Positions 35,489 through 44,600 of a stretch of 49,680 nt of DNA are shown here, in pieces. The DNA is taken from NCBI GenBank assembly GCA_043778625.1, contig JAYWFU010000141.1, forward strand, positions 1-49,680, in the 5' to 3' direction. The position numbers and the translations under genes are program-made. Source of the stretch: JACMRI01 sp043778625. Its GTDB lineage: Bacteria > Bacteroidota > Bacteroidia > UBA4408. The notes under the pieces were generated by a model. It saw only the letters and a program-made list of their open reading frames with translations, was not told the DNA's origin and did no database searches. Numbering within the stretch: the stretch's first letter is position 1; each line of letters opens with the position of its first letter.

Positions 35489-37036
35489 TTATAATTTGAT
35501 TTCGTTGTTGTTTTCAAAAAAATGGTATTCCATAAAATTGTAAGCCATTACTGGTTTTACGCTAATACGTTTTTTGTATTTCCACATCCATTTCATGCGT
35601 AAACTTGGAAAGCCCGATGTTAAATATCCTGCAATGTAAGGGTGTAAATGTAGTTGTAGTGATGCTGGATTATTTTCGTTGCAAATAAAACGCAAGTGAT
35701 TTTCTATTTCATCTGTAAACAATACGCTCGCTTTAATTTCGCCAGTACCTTTACATACAGGGCATTTTTCGCTAGTGTCCACCTGCATTTGCGGGCGTAC
35801 ACGGCTACGTGTTATTTGTATTAATCCAAATTTAGATGGTGGCAAAATATTATGCTTTGCCTTATCGGATTTCATTTCATCGCGCAGTTTTTCAAACAAT
35901 TGTAAACGATTTTCCGCACTGTGCAAATCAATAAAATCTACTACAATAATTCCACCCATATCACGCAAGCGTAATTGGCGTGCTACTTCCTTGGCTGCAT
36001 CTAAGTTTACATCAAGCGCATTTACCTCTTGCGTGTTGCTTGCTTTAGCCCTAGGTCCACTATTTACGTCTATTACGTGCATAGCTTCGGTGTGTTCTAT
36101 TACTAAATAAGCTCCATTGCTCATGTTTACTACACGCCCAAAACTTGCTTTCATTTGGCGTTCTAAACCAAACACATCAAACATGGGTTCACTTTGTTTA
36201 AAATGTTTAAGAATATTTACACGCTCAGGAGCTATACTTTGCAAATATTCTTTGGTGTCGTTATATACTTTTTCGTCGTCAATGTGTATTGCACTAAAGG
36301 AGTCGTTAAGCATATCACGCAATATTACATTGGTACGGTCAATTTCGCCTAATAATTTTTGAGCGGGTTGCCCTGTTTTAAGGTTAGTGTATATATCGTC
36401 CCAGCGTTTAAGTAAGTCTTTCATATCGCCCTCTAACTCCTCAATACTTTGGTTTTCGGCTACAGTACGTATTATTACTCCAAAGTGGCGAGGTAACGAA
36501 CCTGTAATTAATTTTTTGAGACGTGTTTTTTCTTCGTTACTTCTAATTTTTTGCGATACTGATACCTTGTCCGAAAACGGAATTAGCACAATGTAACGTC
36601 CTGCTAACGATATTTCGGTAGTAATGCGTGGGCCTTTGGTACTTATAGGCTCTTTGGCTATTTGTATTAGTATGTTACCAGTACCTGCAAGTAAATCATT
36701 TATTTGTCCTACTTTAGGTATATCTTCTTGTTTTACAAAGTTGGTAAGTAAGGCTTGTTTTTGTTTGCCCTGTTGTACTAATTTGGTGTATTGTATAACT
36801 GATTTTACTTGTTGCCCAAGGTCTAGGTAGTGTAAAAAAGCATCTTTTTCGTAACCTACATCAACAAATGCAGCATTTAAGCCGGGCATTATTTTTTTTA
36901 TGCGCCCTAGATATATGTCACCCACGTTCCAGTCGCTGTTGCGAGGCTCGCGGTGCAACTCGGTGAGTTTTTTGTCGGCAGTTAAAGCTATAACTACCTC
37001 TTGTGTATTAGCGTGTACAAAAAGTTCGTTGGCCAT
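35489..37036 (-). CDS. rng: Ribonuclease G (RNase E/G family)
   Basis: This endonuclease matures 16S rRNA ends and starts mRNA decay. The S1-like domain (~35-125) contains GDIYLGRIKKIMPGLNAAFVDVGYEKDAFLHY. The 5' sensor/RNase H-like region is followed by the metal-ligand motifs HVIDVNSGPRA (Asp ~321) and VVDFIDLHSAENR (Asp ~364). The Zn-link is seen as CPVCKGTG (~424). The C-terminal small domain ends at 515, without the long scaffold tail of RNase E. It is the third gene downstream of the HU-like gene, with the 30-residue basic protein in between. Confidence 0.94.
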   Translation of the reverse strand: MANELFVHANTQEVVIALTADKKLTELHREPRNSDWNVGDIYLGRIKKIMPGLNAAFVDVGYEKDAFLHYLDLGQQVKSVIQYTKLVQQGKQKQALLTNFVKQEDIPKVGQINDLLAGTGNILIQIAKEPISTKGPRITTEISLAGRYIVLIPFSDKVSVSQKIRSNEEKTRLKKLITGSLPRHFGVIIRTVAENQSIEELEGDMKDLLKRWDDIYTNLKTGQPAQKLLGEIDRTNVILRDMLNDSFSAIHIDDEKVYNDTKEYLQSIAPERVNILKHFKQSEPMFDVFGLERQMKASFGRVVNMSNGAYLVIEHTEAMHVIDVNSGPRAKASNTQEVNALDVNLDAAKEVARQLRLRDMGGIIVVDFIDLHSAENRLQLFEKLRDEMKSDKAKHNILPPSKFGLIQITRSRVRPQMQVDTSEKCPVCKGTGEIKASVLFTDEIENHLRFICNENNPASLQLHLHPYIAGYLTSGFPSLRMKWMWKYKKRISVKPVMAYNFMEYHFFENNNEIKL

Positions 37037-37117
37037 GGTGTGTGGTATATATGTTGAAATTTAATTTGATAGCTAACCCTGTTAAGTATCATTTAAATTG
37101 ATGTGTGAGTAAAACTA

Positions 37118-37160
37118 AAAATGCGTAGAAACCTTATAGAATAAGGATTTTACGCATTTT
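37118..37160 (-). terminator. Hairpin after the 30-residue gene
   Basis: AAATGCGTA...CCTTAT pairs with ATAAGG...TACGCATTT around AGA, with small internal bulges. In the minus-strand transcript it is followed by TTTTAGTTTT, so it separates the small-protein gene from rng. Confidence 0.7.
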
Positions 37161-37174
37161 AAAATTAAGAAAAA

Positions 37175-37267
37175 CTATCTTTTTTTCTTATGACGATTTT
37201 TTCTTAAACGTTTTTTTCTTTTGTGAGTAGCGATTTTATGACGCTTTCTTTTTTTTCCGCTTGGCAT
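37175..37267 (-). CDS. 30-residue highly basic protein, ribosomal-protein-like
   Basis: The frame ATG (37267) to TAG (37175) encodes 30 residues, of which about two thirds are Lys, Arg or His: it starts MPSGKKRKRHKIATHKRKKR and ends NRHKKKR. Such composition, lack of hydrophobic core and length fit an extended ribosomal protein or RNA-binding peptide. Similar short basic peptides beside rng and HU genes occur across Bacteroidota as I recall. A Bacteroidota-specific ribosomal protein (bL38) is known from a Flavobacterium ribosome structure, but whether this is that protein cannot be told here. It lies between the TPR gene and rng, both on the same strand, with its own hairpin terminator. Confidence 0.75.
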   Translation of the reverse strand: MPSGKKRKRHKIATHKRKKRLRKNRHKKKR

Positions 37268-37312
37268 GTTTTCTTGCTTTTAGGTGGGTTACTAGTTACT
37301 TATTTAATTCTA

Positions 37313-38110
37313 TTATTTCAATTGGCGAATATACCTATCTACTTCGTTAATTACTAATGCGTCAGTACTTTTTTCTTTAAAAGTTTGTAAGTTTTTGATA
37401 GCTAATGATTTATTACCCATAGAAGCATAAACTTCACCTATATATAAGTAAGCTTCGGTATATTTAGGGTTAATTGTTAATATTTTTTGAAAGCGTGCTA
37501 TTGCTTTATCATATTGTTTGGATTGTACTGCAAACATTGCCAAACGCAAGTGGGCATCAACATAGGTACTGTCAGTTGTTACCACCTCACGTAGCAACGT
37601 AATACCTTGCATTGGATTTTCCGACATCTCCACATAACACGATCCTAATAGTGTTTTGGCCTCTAAATCATTGGCATTAATTGCTAGTACTTTTGTAAAT
37701 GTTGCCACAGCTTTGGCATAGCAGTAAGTACTTACACATTCGTCTTTAGCAAACTTTGTGGCGTTGTAAAAACGTCCCGCTAGTTTTTTTAAACTTGAAG
37801 GGTCGTTTTTGCCGTCGTAAGTTTTTTGTGCAATACTTGCCGCAATTATATTTTGATTTTTGCTAACTGCATAATGTATCGCCGAATCGGGCGTGGCTGC
37901 CAAGGCTGTTAACGTAGTTTTGGTTTCGGGGCTAAGCGTAGTGTATAACGAGTCCACTAATTTATCAAAGCATTTAGTATCTAATTTATTTTCCTTAGCT
38001 ATGTCGCGTGTGGCGGTTTGTGTTTGTTGGGTACGTGGTATACATAATAATAGTATAGCCAGTGCTACAGCACCAATTAGTACGCCCCATTGTAGGTTGC
38101 TTAGTTTCAT
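37313..38110 (-). CDS. Membrane-anchored TPR protein
   Basis: The 265-residue protein has an N-terminal membrane anchor (WGVLIGAVALAILLLCIP, ~8-25), and its C-terminal half consists of tetratricopeptide repeats (for example AKTLLGSCYVEMSENP, AHLRLAMFAVQSKQYDKAIARFQKI, AYLYIGEVYASMGNKSLAIKNL). TPR folds mediate protein contacts. It starts 4 bases downstream of the HU-like gene stop and is therefore in the same operon. The small basic protein and rng follow. Partner unknown; a link to envelope or RNA processing is only suggested by position. Confidence 0.82.
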   Translation of the reverse strand: MKLSNLQWGVLIGAVALAILLLCIPRTQQTQTATRDIAKENKLDTKCFDKLVDSLYTTLSPETKTTLTALAATPDSAIHYAVSKNQNIIAASIAQKTYDGKNDPSSLKKLAGRFYNATKFAKDECVSTYCYAKAVATFTKVLAINANDLEAKTLLGSCYVEMSENPMQGITLLREVVTTDSTYVDAHLRLAMFAVQSKQYDKAIARFQKILTINPKYTEAYLYIGEVYASMGNKSLAIKNLQTFKEKSTDALVINEVDRYIRQLK

Positions 38111-38114
38111 TGCG

Positions 38115-38489
38115 TTAGGTTTTTGATTTAGAAGTTGCTTTTTTAGCCGCTACTTTTTTAGTAACTACTGATAATCTTTCTTTTTTTTCTTCCTCGCTGT
38201 TAGTACGTGTTACAGTATCTTTTATTTTGGTGTTAAATTCCTTGGCTACTTTAAATGTGGCTACGTAATGTGAGGGTACTTTTATTTGTATGTTTTTAGT
38301 AACTATACGGGCTGTTTTTTCTGCACGTTTTTTTAGTATAAAACCACCAAAGCCTCGCATATAAATGTTTTCGCCACGGAGCATGTTTTTTTGCACACTG
38401 TCAACAAAGCCCTGTATTACTGTTTCAATTACGTGTTTATCTAATTTTGTTTGGCGTTCAATGTCGTAAACTAAATCGGCTCTCGTCAT
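38115..38489 (-). CDS. HU/IHF-family DNA-binding protein with lysine-rich tail
   Basis: The first ~90 residues are an HU fold: MTRADLVYDIERQTKLDKHVIETVIQGFVDSV, then GENIYMRGFGGF (the beta-arm entry) and the arm region with basic residues. A C-terminal extension (~92-124) is Lys/Glu/Ser-rich (VTKKVAAKKATSKSKT), as seen in several Bacteroidota HU-like proteins. It bends DNA as a dimer and organises the nucleoid. It leads the operon with the TPR gene, and a -7-like TAAATTTG (plus-strand CAAATTTA at 38530-38537) lies just upstream. Confidence 0.9.
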   Translation of the reverse strand: MTRADLVYDIERQTKLDKHVIETVIQGFVDSVQKNMLRGENIYMRGFGGFILKKRAEKTARIVTKNIQIKVPSHYVATFKVAKEFNTKIKDTVTRTNSEEEKKERLSVVTKKVAAKKATSKSKT

Positions 38490-38529
38490 GTTATATAATC
38501 GTATTATATTTATAATTAAATAGTTAATG

Positions 38530-38537
38530 CAAATTTA
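38530..38537 (-). promoter_or_regulatory. Candidate -7 box for the HU-like operon
   Basis: The minus strand reads TAAATTTG about 40 bases before the start codon, matching TAnnTTTG. The -33 box is not clear. Confidence 0.4.
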
Positions 38538-38567
38538 CAAACATTAGCGGTATTGCCATTACTTTTT

Positions 38568-39200
38568 TTAGTTAATGTAATCGCTAAGTACTTCTGCAAT
38601 TTCTTCATCATCCAATAAATGGTGCACCTGCCAGCCACAGCGTTGTGCGCCTTGTACGTGCTGTAAACTATCATCTACAAACAAAATTTGGTTGGGTTGT
38701 AGTTTGATGTGCGTTTGTACATAATGAAATACATCGGCATTAGGTTTACGGAGCCCTATTTCATGCGAAAAAAATACTTTATCAAACCCATCGTAAAAAT
38801 AATCCTGACCAATTGTTGCCCTAATGTATTGCATAAACGCCTGCTCATGTATGCAATTGGTATTGCTTAATAAATATAGTTTGTAGTGCTGTTTTAAATT
38901 GTATACAAACTCAACACGTTGCCTGGGTAGGTTAAGCAGCATGGCGTTCCAAGCATTTTGTAATTGCTCATTGGTAAGCTTAGTATTGCTTAAAATACGT
39001 AGTTTATTGTAAAATGTTGTGGGGCTTATTACCCCAGTTTCCAAGTTATTAAACACATTAGTTTGTTGGGCTTTGGAGTACATTTCATCAAAATTATCAA
39101 TGCCTAATTGCTTAAACGCATCAATAGTTAATTGATAATTAATATTGATGAGCACCGCACCAAAATCAAGCACAATGGCCTTAATGTCTTTGTTTATCAT
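38568..39200 (-). CDS. HAD-superfamily hydrolase (YihX-like, subfamily IA)
   Basis: This 210-residue phosphatase has motif I LDFGAVL (nucleophile D12; the second Asp is replaced by Gly14, as in YihX-like proteins). Motif II is LLSNTN, motif III is the Lys of GLRKPNADVF and motif IV is LFVDDS. The helical cap is small (~20-90). YihX-type enzymes dephosphorylate glucose-1-phosphate or flavins, but substrate cannot be deduced. It starts 9 bases after the stop of the peptidase gene, so they are co-transcribed. Confidence 0.87.
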   Translation of the reverse strand: MINKDIKAIVLDFGAVLININYQLTIDAFKQLGIDNFDEMYSKAQQTNVFNNLETGVISPTTFYNKLRILSNTKLTNEQLQNAWNAMLLNLPRQRVEFVYNLKQHYKLYLLSNTNCIHEQAFMQYIRATIGQDYFYDGFDKVFFSHEIGLRKPNADVFHYVQTHIKLQPNQILFVDDSLQHVQGAQRCGWQVHHLLDDEEIAEVLSDYIN

Positions 39201-39209
39201 AGGTTTGGG

Positions 39210-40769
39210 CTACTTACTTTTTTTGTCCACTTTAATGCGCTCGGGCGCATTGGCAATATTCCACGCAGTGTAAAATACTAGGCGTGTTATTTTTTGCATT
39301 TTATCAAATTCAATTTTATCAATGGTGTCAGTGGGTTTGTGATAATCGTCGTGCACGCCATTAAAATAAAATATAACGGGCACATCGTATTTTGCAAAAT
39401 TATAATGGTCGCTACGGTAGTAAAACTGGTTAGGGTCCAAGGGGTCGTCGTAGGTATAGTCAAGTTTTAATTGCGTGTGCGTGGCATTTTCTTTTTCACT
39501 AATTGCTTTAAGTTCCGTACTCAATTTTTCAGAACCTATCACATACACATAATTAGGATTGTCAGCGTAGCGTTTATCTCTACGACCAATCATATCAATG
39601 TTTAAATCCACGACGGTTTCCGTAAATTTAAACACTGGATTTTGCGCATAATAACTACTACCTAATAATCCTTTTTCTTCGCCCGAAAAATTAAGAAACA
39701 ACATGCTGCGTTTAGGTTTATAACCCGCATCGTAAGCCTGTTTAAATGCGGTGGCTAAATTCATTACGGCTGACGTTCCGCTGGCATCGTCATCTGCGCC
39801 ATAATATATTTTACCATCTACAATACCCAAGTGGTCGAGGTGCGCACTCATTACCACTACCTCGTTAGGAAACTCAGTACCGCGTATAAAACCCATTACA
39901 TTTTTGCCCTGCATGTCGTTGCTTTCGCGCTGTATATGTATAGTGGTAGTATTTGCTAGCTTAATATTTTCAGCACTTTTGCATTTTTTATTTAACGCAT
40001 AACAATTGTAAGCGCACTTTAATTGCTGCTTACCCATAATGTGTTGCGCTATTTTTTTCGATATAAATAAGGTAGGTATTTTACCATTTGTAGCCATTGA
40101 TTTAATGGTAGTAGTAGGCTTTTGTAAGTAATGTATTAAGCGCTCCGATTTAATATCAGCTTTAAAATTAGCACTAATAATTAACACTACTTTAGCCCCA
40201 GCAGCCTTGGCCGCAGCTTGTTTTTGGCGCATATTAGTTGTCCAGGTGGAGGGCTGCTTGTTACCCGTGAGCAAATAAATACTATCCTTGGTCATAGGTT
40301 CGCCATCAATTATTAACACTACTTTATCCTTAACATCTATAGCTGCGTAATTGTTGTAATTGGCCTTAGGATCGTTAATGCCATAGCCCGCAAATACACT
40401 ATTGTTGCTCGTTAAATCAAAATCATCAAAGCCCGGAAAAAAGTAGAAATCAGTATAGAGTTTAAATTTTTTATTGTCAACTTCAACAAACGATTGCGCT
40501 CCATTTTTTTTAACACTCAATATGTAATTTTGAAAATAGCTGCTGTCCTTGTACGGCGCCATACCCAAACTATTGTAATGCTTAGCTAAATAATTGCAGG
40601 TGCGTTGCATACCAATTGTGCCTGTTTCACGCCCTTCAAGGCTATCAGAACACAGTACTTGCATGTATTGTTTTAATTGTTGTGCGGTTATTAATTGTTC
40701 AAATTGTTGTTGAGCCGTAGCAATTAATGTGTAAGAAATTAATAGGATAACAAGTAGTGGTTTCTTCAT
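39210..40769 (-). CDS. Secreted M28-family zinc aminopeptidase with PA-like domain
   Basis: The 519-residue protein has a signal peptide ending ATAQQ (~21). A protease-associated-like domain occupies roughly 100-240, and the M28 domain follows from ~290. Zinc-ligand motifs seen are SAHLDHLG (H~309), GADDDASGTS, NFSGEEKGLLGS (catalytic Glu-Glu), DLNIDMIGR and RSDHYNF with the final His. All expected ligands are present. It probably cleaves N-terminal residues of peptides in the periplasm. It leads a two-gene unit with the HAD phosphatase. The upstream region is the palindrome-rich 40770-41152. Confidence 0.9.
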   Translation of the reverse strand: MKKPLLVILLISYTLIATAQQQFEQLITAQQLKQYMQVLCSDSLEGRETGTIGMQRTCNYLAKHYNSLGMAPYKDSSYFQNYILSVKKNGAQSFVEVDNKKFKLYTDFYFFPGFDDFDLTSNNSVFAGYGINDPKANYNNYAAIDVKDKVVLIIDGEPMTKDSIYLLTGNKQPSTWTTNMRQKQAAAKAAGAKVVLIISANFKADIKSERLIHYLQKPTTTIKSMATNGKIPTLFISKKIAQHIMGKQQLKCAYNCYALNKKCKSAENIKLANTTTIHIQRESNDMQGKNVMGFIRGTEFPNEVVVMSAHLDHLGIVDGKIYYGADDDASGTSAVMNLATAFKQAYDAGYKPKRSMLFLNFSGEEKGLLGSSYYAQNPVFKFTETVVDLNIDMIGRRDKRYADNPNYVYVIGSEKLSTELKAISEKENATHTQLKLDYTYDDPLDPNQFYYRSDHYNFAKYDVPVIFYFNGVHDDYHKPTDTIDKIEFDKMQKITRLVFYTAWNIANAPERIKVDKKSK

Positions 40770-40890
40770 AAGTTGTTTTTTTGAAAAATGTATTTTAAAT
40801 CACTTTTTTTAATAGATACTTGACATATACTTTATTATTTTAATTGTTCTTAATAGATACTGTAATCAATTAGTATTTACTGGTTCTTAC

Positions 40891-40976
40891 TTAGTTCCCT
40901 GAGTTTTCCTCGAAGGGACGGACATAAGATTTTTTTTTAATATACTCGTCCCTTCGATGAAAACTCAGGGAACTAG
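40891..40976. repeat. Inverted repeat B (GTTCCCTGAGTTTTC...)
   Basis: Two 30-base arms, TTAGTTCCCTGAGTTTTCCT plus CGAAGGGACG and its near-complement, differ at only two positions and enclose a 26-base spacer. The structure could form a long hairpin. It belongs to the palindrome cluster in the 383-base gene-free gap 40770-41152. Whether it is a REP-type element or the end of a small mobile element cannot be told. Confidence 0.75.
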
Positions 40977-41017
40977 CGTTCGTATAATAATTACTACAGA
41001 TCATTTTGCTTTTGCTC

Positions 41018-41085
41018 GCCTTGGTTCGTGTCCCCACGAACCAACTATTTTACCTGTTTCGGTTCGTGGGGACACGAACCGAGGC
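41018..41085. repeat. Inverted repeat A (GGTTCGTGTCCCCACGAACC family)
   Basis: Two opposed copies of GGTTCGTGTCCCCACGAACC (25-base arms with one mismatch) are separated by 18 bases. Each copy is itself almost palindromic. The same sequence family occurs at 19362-19425 and as a worn half at 1407-1430. Confidence 0.8.
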
Positions 41086-41100
41086 GGAATATTATTTTAA

Positions 41101-41147
41101 TACGAGCAGAATGCTCGCACTAGCCTAAGCTGCTAGGACTAGCGGGG
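41101..41147. repeat. Repeat C (CTAGGACTAGCGGGG family)
   Basis: CGAGCAGAATGCTCG is a small hairpin. The adjacent CTAGGACTAGCGGGG (41133-41147) reappears as its exact complement at 49570-49584, inside the C-terminal codons of another gene. It lies 6 bases beyond the stop of the 145-residue gene. Confidence 0.7.
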
Positions 41148-41152
41148 ATATA

Positions 41153-41590
41153 TTAAGCATCTTTATTTAACTGAATCTCAATTGAAACTAAGTTTTCTGA
41201 CGTAAGTTCATAAGATAGTTTTTTAATTAAATAAAACGCATCAAACAAGTCTTGCAAGTAGTTTATTTTAGGCTCATATTTTAACTCTATATTGTCGTTT
41301 TTTTCTTTAAAGGTATAACCTAGATAGAAAACCTCATGATTTTTATATTTAATGATTCTTAAATCCGTGTCATTATGACTATAATAAGTATTCTTATTAA
41401 TTGGGTTCACCTTTTTATTAAAACCAAAAATAGCTAACCATTTATCAGTAAGGGCTATTGGCTTATAGGTCTTATCTTCTTCATCGAGATGTTCTTCTTT
41501 TTTTATAGCGTTTAAGACTTCTGTTGTTACTAAAATTATTTTTTGATTGTGAAGTACTAAATAATCAAGTTTTAATGTATTTGCTTTCAT
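41153..41590 (-). CDS. Small orphan protein downstream of the SMC-like gene
   Basis: The 145-residue, lysine-rich protein has no signal peptide or membrane segment and no recognised motif. The C-terminal part (INYLQDLFDAFYLIKKLSYEL) loosely resembles the end of small accessory Bacteroidota proteins that carry a HQLQNLYFAL-like segment; this is a weak resemblance. It starts 14 bases after the SMC-like gene's stop on the same strand, so co-transcription is likely and it is the only candidate partner. Its base composition is more AT-rich than the SMC gene, which may mean separate acquisition. Confidence 0.55.
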   Translation of the reverse strand: MKANTLKLDYLVLHNQKIILVTTEVLNAIKKEEHLDEEDKTYKPIALTDKWLAIFGFNKKVNPINKNTYYSHNDTDLRIIKYKNHEVFYLGYTFKEKNDNIELKYEPKINYLQDLFDAFYLIKKLSYELTSENLVSIEIQLNKDA

Positions 41591-41604
41591 GTTTATTTTT
41601 AATC

Positions 41605-44600
41605 CTACCCCTTCGCATAATCATCACTCAGCGTTTGAATATAATCCGATAGTTTTTCGGTTATTTCAAATTGGCTGAACTGCGCTAATGGCGTAGGGTT
41701 TACGTTATAAAACTCAGGGTTATTGTTTTTGCGCAGCGTGTATATGTGTTGCTTACCTTCTTCAAACCTGCCAATAGGGTCAATGGTCATGGTAAGTATT
41801 TGGTAGTCGTAATTACGGGCTACATCATACAACATATCAAAGTTTTCACCCAATCCTGCTACTTCATCTATGGCCATAAAACGTATTCCTTTTTTGGTTA
41901 CTTTTTCTTTATCGTGGCGGCTAGTATCAATAATTGATAAACGTGCAATACACAACAAGGCAAGCATGGTATAGTTTTGCCCGTTGCTACCTGGTGCATC
42001 CTCGCCACGTGGGGTTTTAAGGCTTATTGATAAATCAAAATACGATTTAGGATTAGTCAGTTTTTTAATATCGGGTTTCAAGTTTTTAACCTCGCTGTTT
42101 TCCATAAACGCTTTTAGTATGATAGTATCAGCACCCTCGTCAGAGCCTTCCATCATTTTAAACAAGCCCATATCCATGGCTTTGGCACTTATTTTTTTGC
42201 GCAAATTATTTATCCAATGAATAGGATAATTTTTTGATGGATCAAAGTTTAACTCTACATAATGTCCGCCCGAAATTTTGTTTACACGGAAGAAGTCTCG
42301 CAAGTCAAAAATCTTGTCTTTGTACTCGTTGTATATTTCTTCAATACGTGTAAATATTCCATTAATAATAAGTAGCTTATGGTCGTTTAGCTCGCTCATT
42401 TTTTGGTTAATACTTAATAGGTATTGGTCAATATCATCGGCTAATTGTAGTTCAATTTCTTTTTCCTCGCCGTGTATTACGTTAGGCAATAGCACCTCGG
42501 CAAGGGTTTTAAAATCGTGCATGTGGTTGCCCTTTAATCGCTCATCGTCAATGTCTAGCTTGCTGTCATTTAACACATTGTCGTATAGCTTGCGGTATGC
42601 CTCGCCACTGGTAACTACGTCCACCTGTGCTTTTTTTACAATGTCTTCGTCAATAGGTACGTTTAATTTATTGGCATCAAACTCACCCACTACCAACTCG
42701 TAGGTTTTAAGTGAGCTTTGATATTTGTCGTCAATTTCGGGCAAGCGCATGGTTAGCATACTCACGCTATTTCGTAGCACACCGCGCGCTTCAGTAGCTT
42801 CGGAGCGCACCTTTGATAACGTAGAACTAAAGGTACGTAACGAGCCACTTTCTTTCTCAATATTGCGTATGTCGTTGCTAATTTTTAGTTGATTACTTTC
42901 TATTTCGTCCACGCGCAGGTAGCCCGTATAATCGGTTTTCCAAAACTCTAATTGTGCCTCTAAGTTTTTTGATTCAATGGTGTAATCTTTTAAATCACGT
43001 TCTTTTTCAGGTATTTTTATTTCCTCAATTTCTTTCGTTGTTTTGTTATAACGAATAATATCGGCACTCCAGTTGGTACGGTTTTGCTCGTTTACCGTTT
43101 TGTTTTTAATACTCTCGTTCCAACGTAATTCGGCTTGTTCGTATTGGTCTTTAAGGTTTACGTTAGGGTTGCTCAATAATTTAATAGCGTTCTCAAACTC
43201 TGATTCCACAAGGCTTTCCAGCCTATCGTCTACTATATAACTATTTACTTCGTCGCGCGAAGCGTACAACGTTTGAAAATTTTGGTTGTACCCATATTCG
43301 TACAATGCGTTTTGTAAGGTGTCTAACTTTACACGTTGTAACGATAGTTCGTTTAGCTCGCTCTCTATTGTTGAGCCTACTTTTTGTAGTTCGGTAGCAA
43401 TAGTTTTTGGGTTGTCAAATAATTGTTTTTCTACGTATTCTACGTATTCGTACACGCCGTTGAGGTTAATCCAAAAACCCTCTTTAGTTTTTTCGGCAAT
43501 GTCTTTTTTAACAATATCAAATATGTTTTCGGGCGTAGGTATAAAGCGGGTTACGTTGCTTGCTCCGCTTGGTTTGCTTATGCCTAAGTGTTTAAAGTGC
43601 ATCAGCAACGACTCCTCTTCCTTGTTTAATTTAGCGGCTTTTTTAACTGCCCATTGTGCAAACGAATCCTTGAAACTATTGTCAAACAAGGGTTTTAAAC
43701 CATTTAATTTTTCAATTTTTTGGTTTAATTCCGTTAATGCTTCACGGCTATTATCCTTGGCTACTTTGTAGTTGGTAAACCAGTGGCTGGTTTCAAAATC
43801 GTTTCGTACGTTGTGTTCGTCAAGGTAGGCGGTAAATTTTTGTAATTTTTCTTTATCGCCTAATAGTTGTTTTTGCTTGTAATATTTTTCTTTTAATAAT
43901 TGCGGCGTGCCGTAGTCGTTTACTAATTGTTCAATTTCGGCTATACGCAAATATACTGGTGCAACTTCATCATACGAGCGTTTGGCAATAACTGCGCTCA
44001 TTTCCAAGCTTTCTTGGTTACGCTCCGCAAAATCTATTTGCAACGATAGCTTATCAATTTCTTTGCCTAATTGTTTAATATCATTTTTAAGGTTTTCAAT
44101 ATCCTTATCTACCTCCTTGTTGTTAATTTCACTCAATTTGGAGTCAATCATAATTTGTTGCAACGTTACATAGGCTAAGTCTTTTTGGTTATTAATTAAC
44201 TCACGTTGCACTTTATCTTTTTGTTGAAAATGGTAGGCAGTATCTACCAACAAGGCATAGCTGGCCGATTTTTCTTTCTTGCGTTTTTCTTCCAATAACG
44301 CAATTAATTTTTCACGCTTGTATTTTACACGTTCATATACTTTGCTGTTGGTAAGGTAATCAGCGTGCGCTTTTTCAATTTCTTTTTTGCGTTTTTCGTA
44401 TTCCTTGTTAAGGTCGTCTTCGTTGGCAAACAAAAAGTTTTTTAACTCCTCACTCTTAGCACCTACGCCTTTACCACGGCTGAAAGATTGTAATATTTGC
44501 GAGTACGATTTCAACTTTTTATCGTCTTCGCTAAAGTCTAACGGCAATACTTGGTTGTTAAATAATATTTTGTGGTACTCGGGGCTTTTCTTAAAATAAT

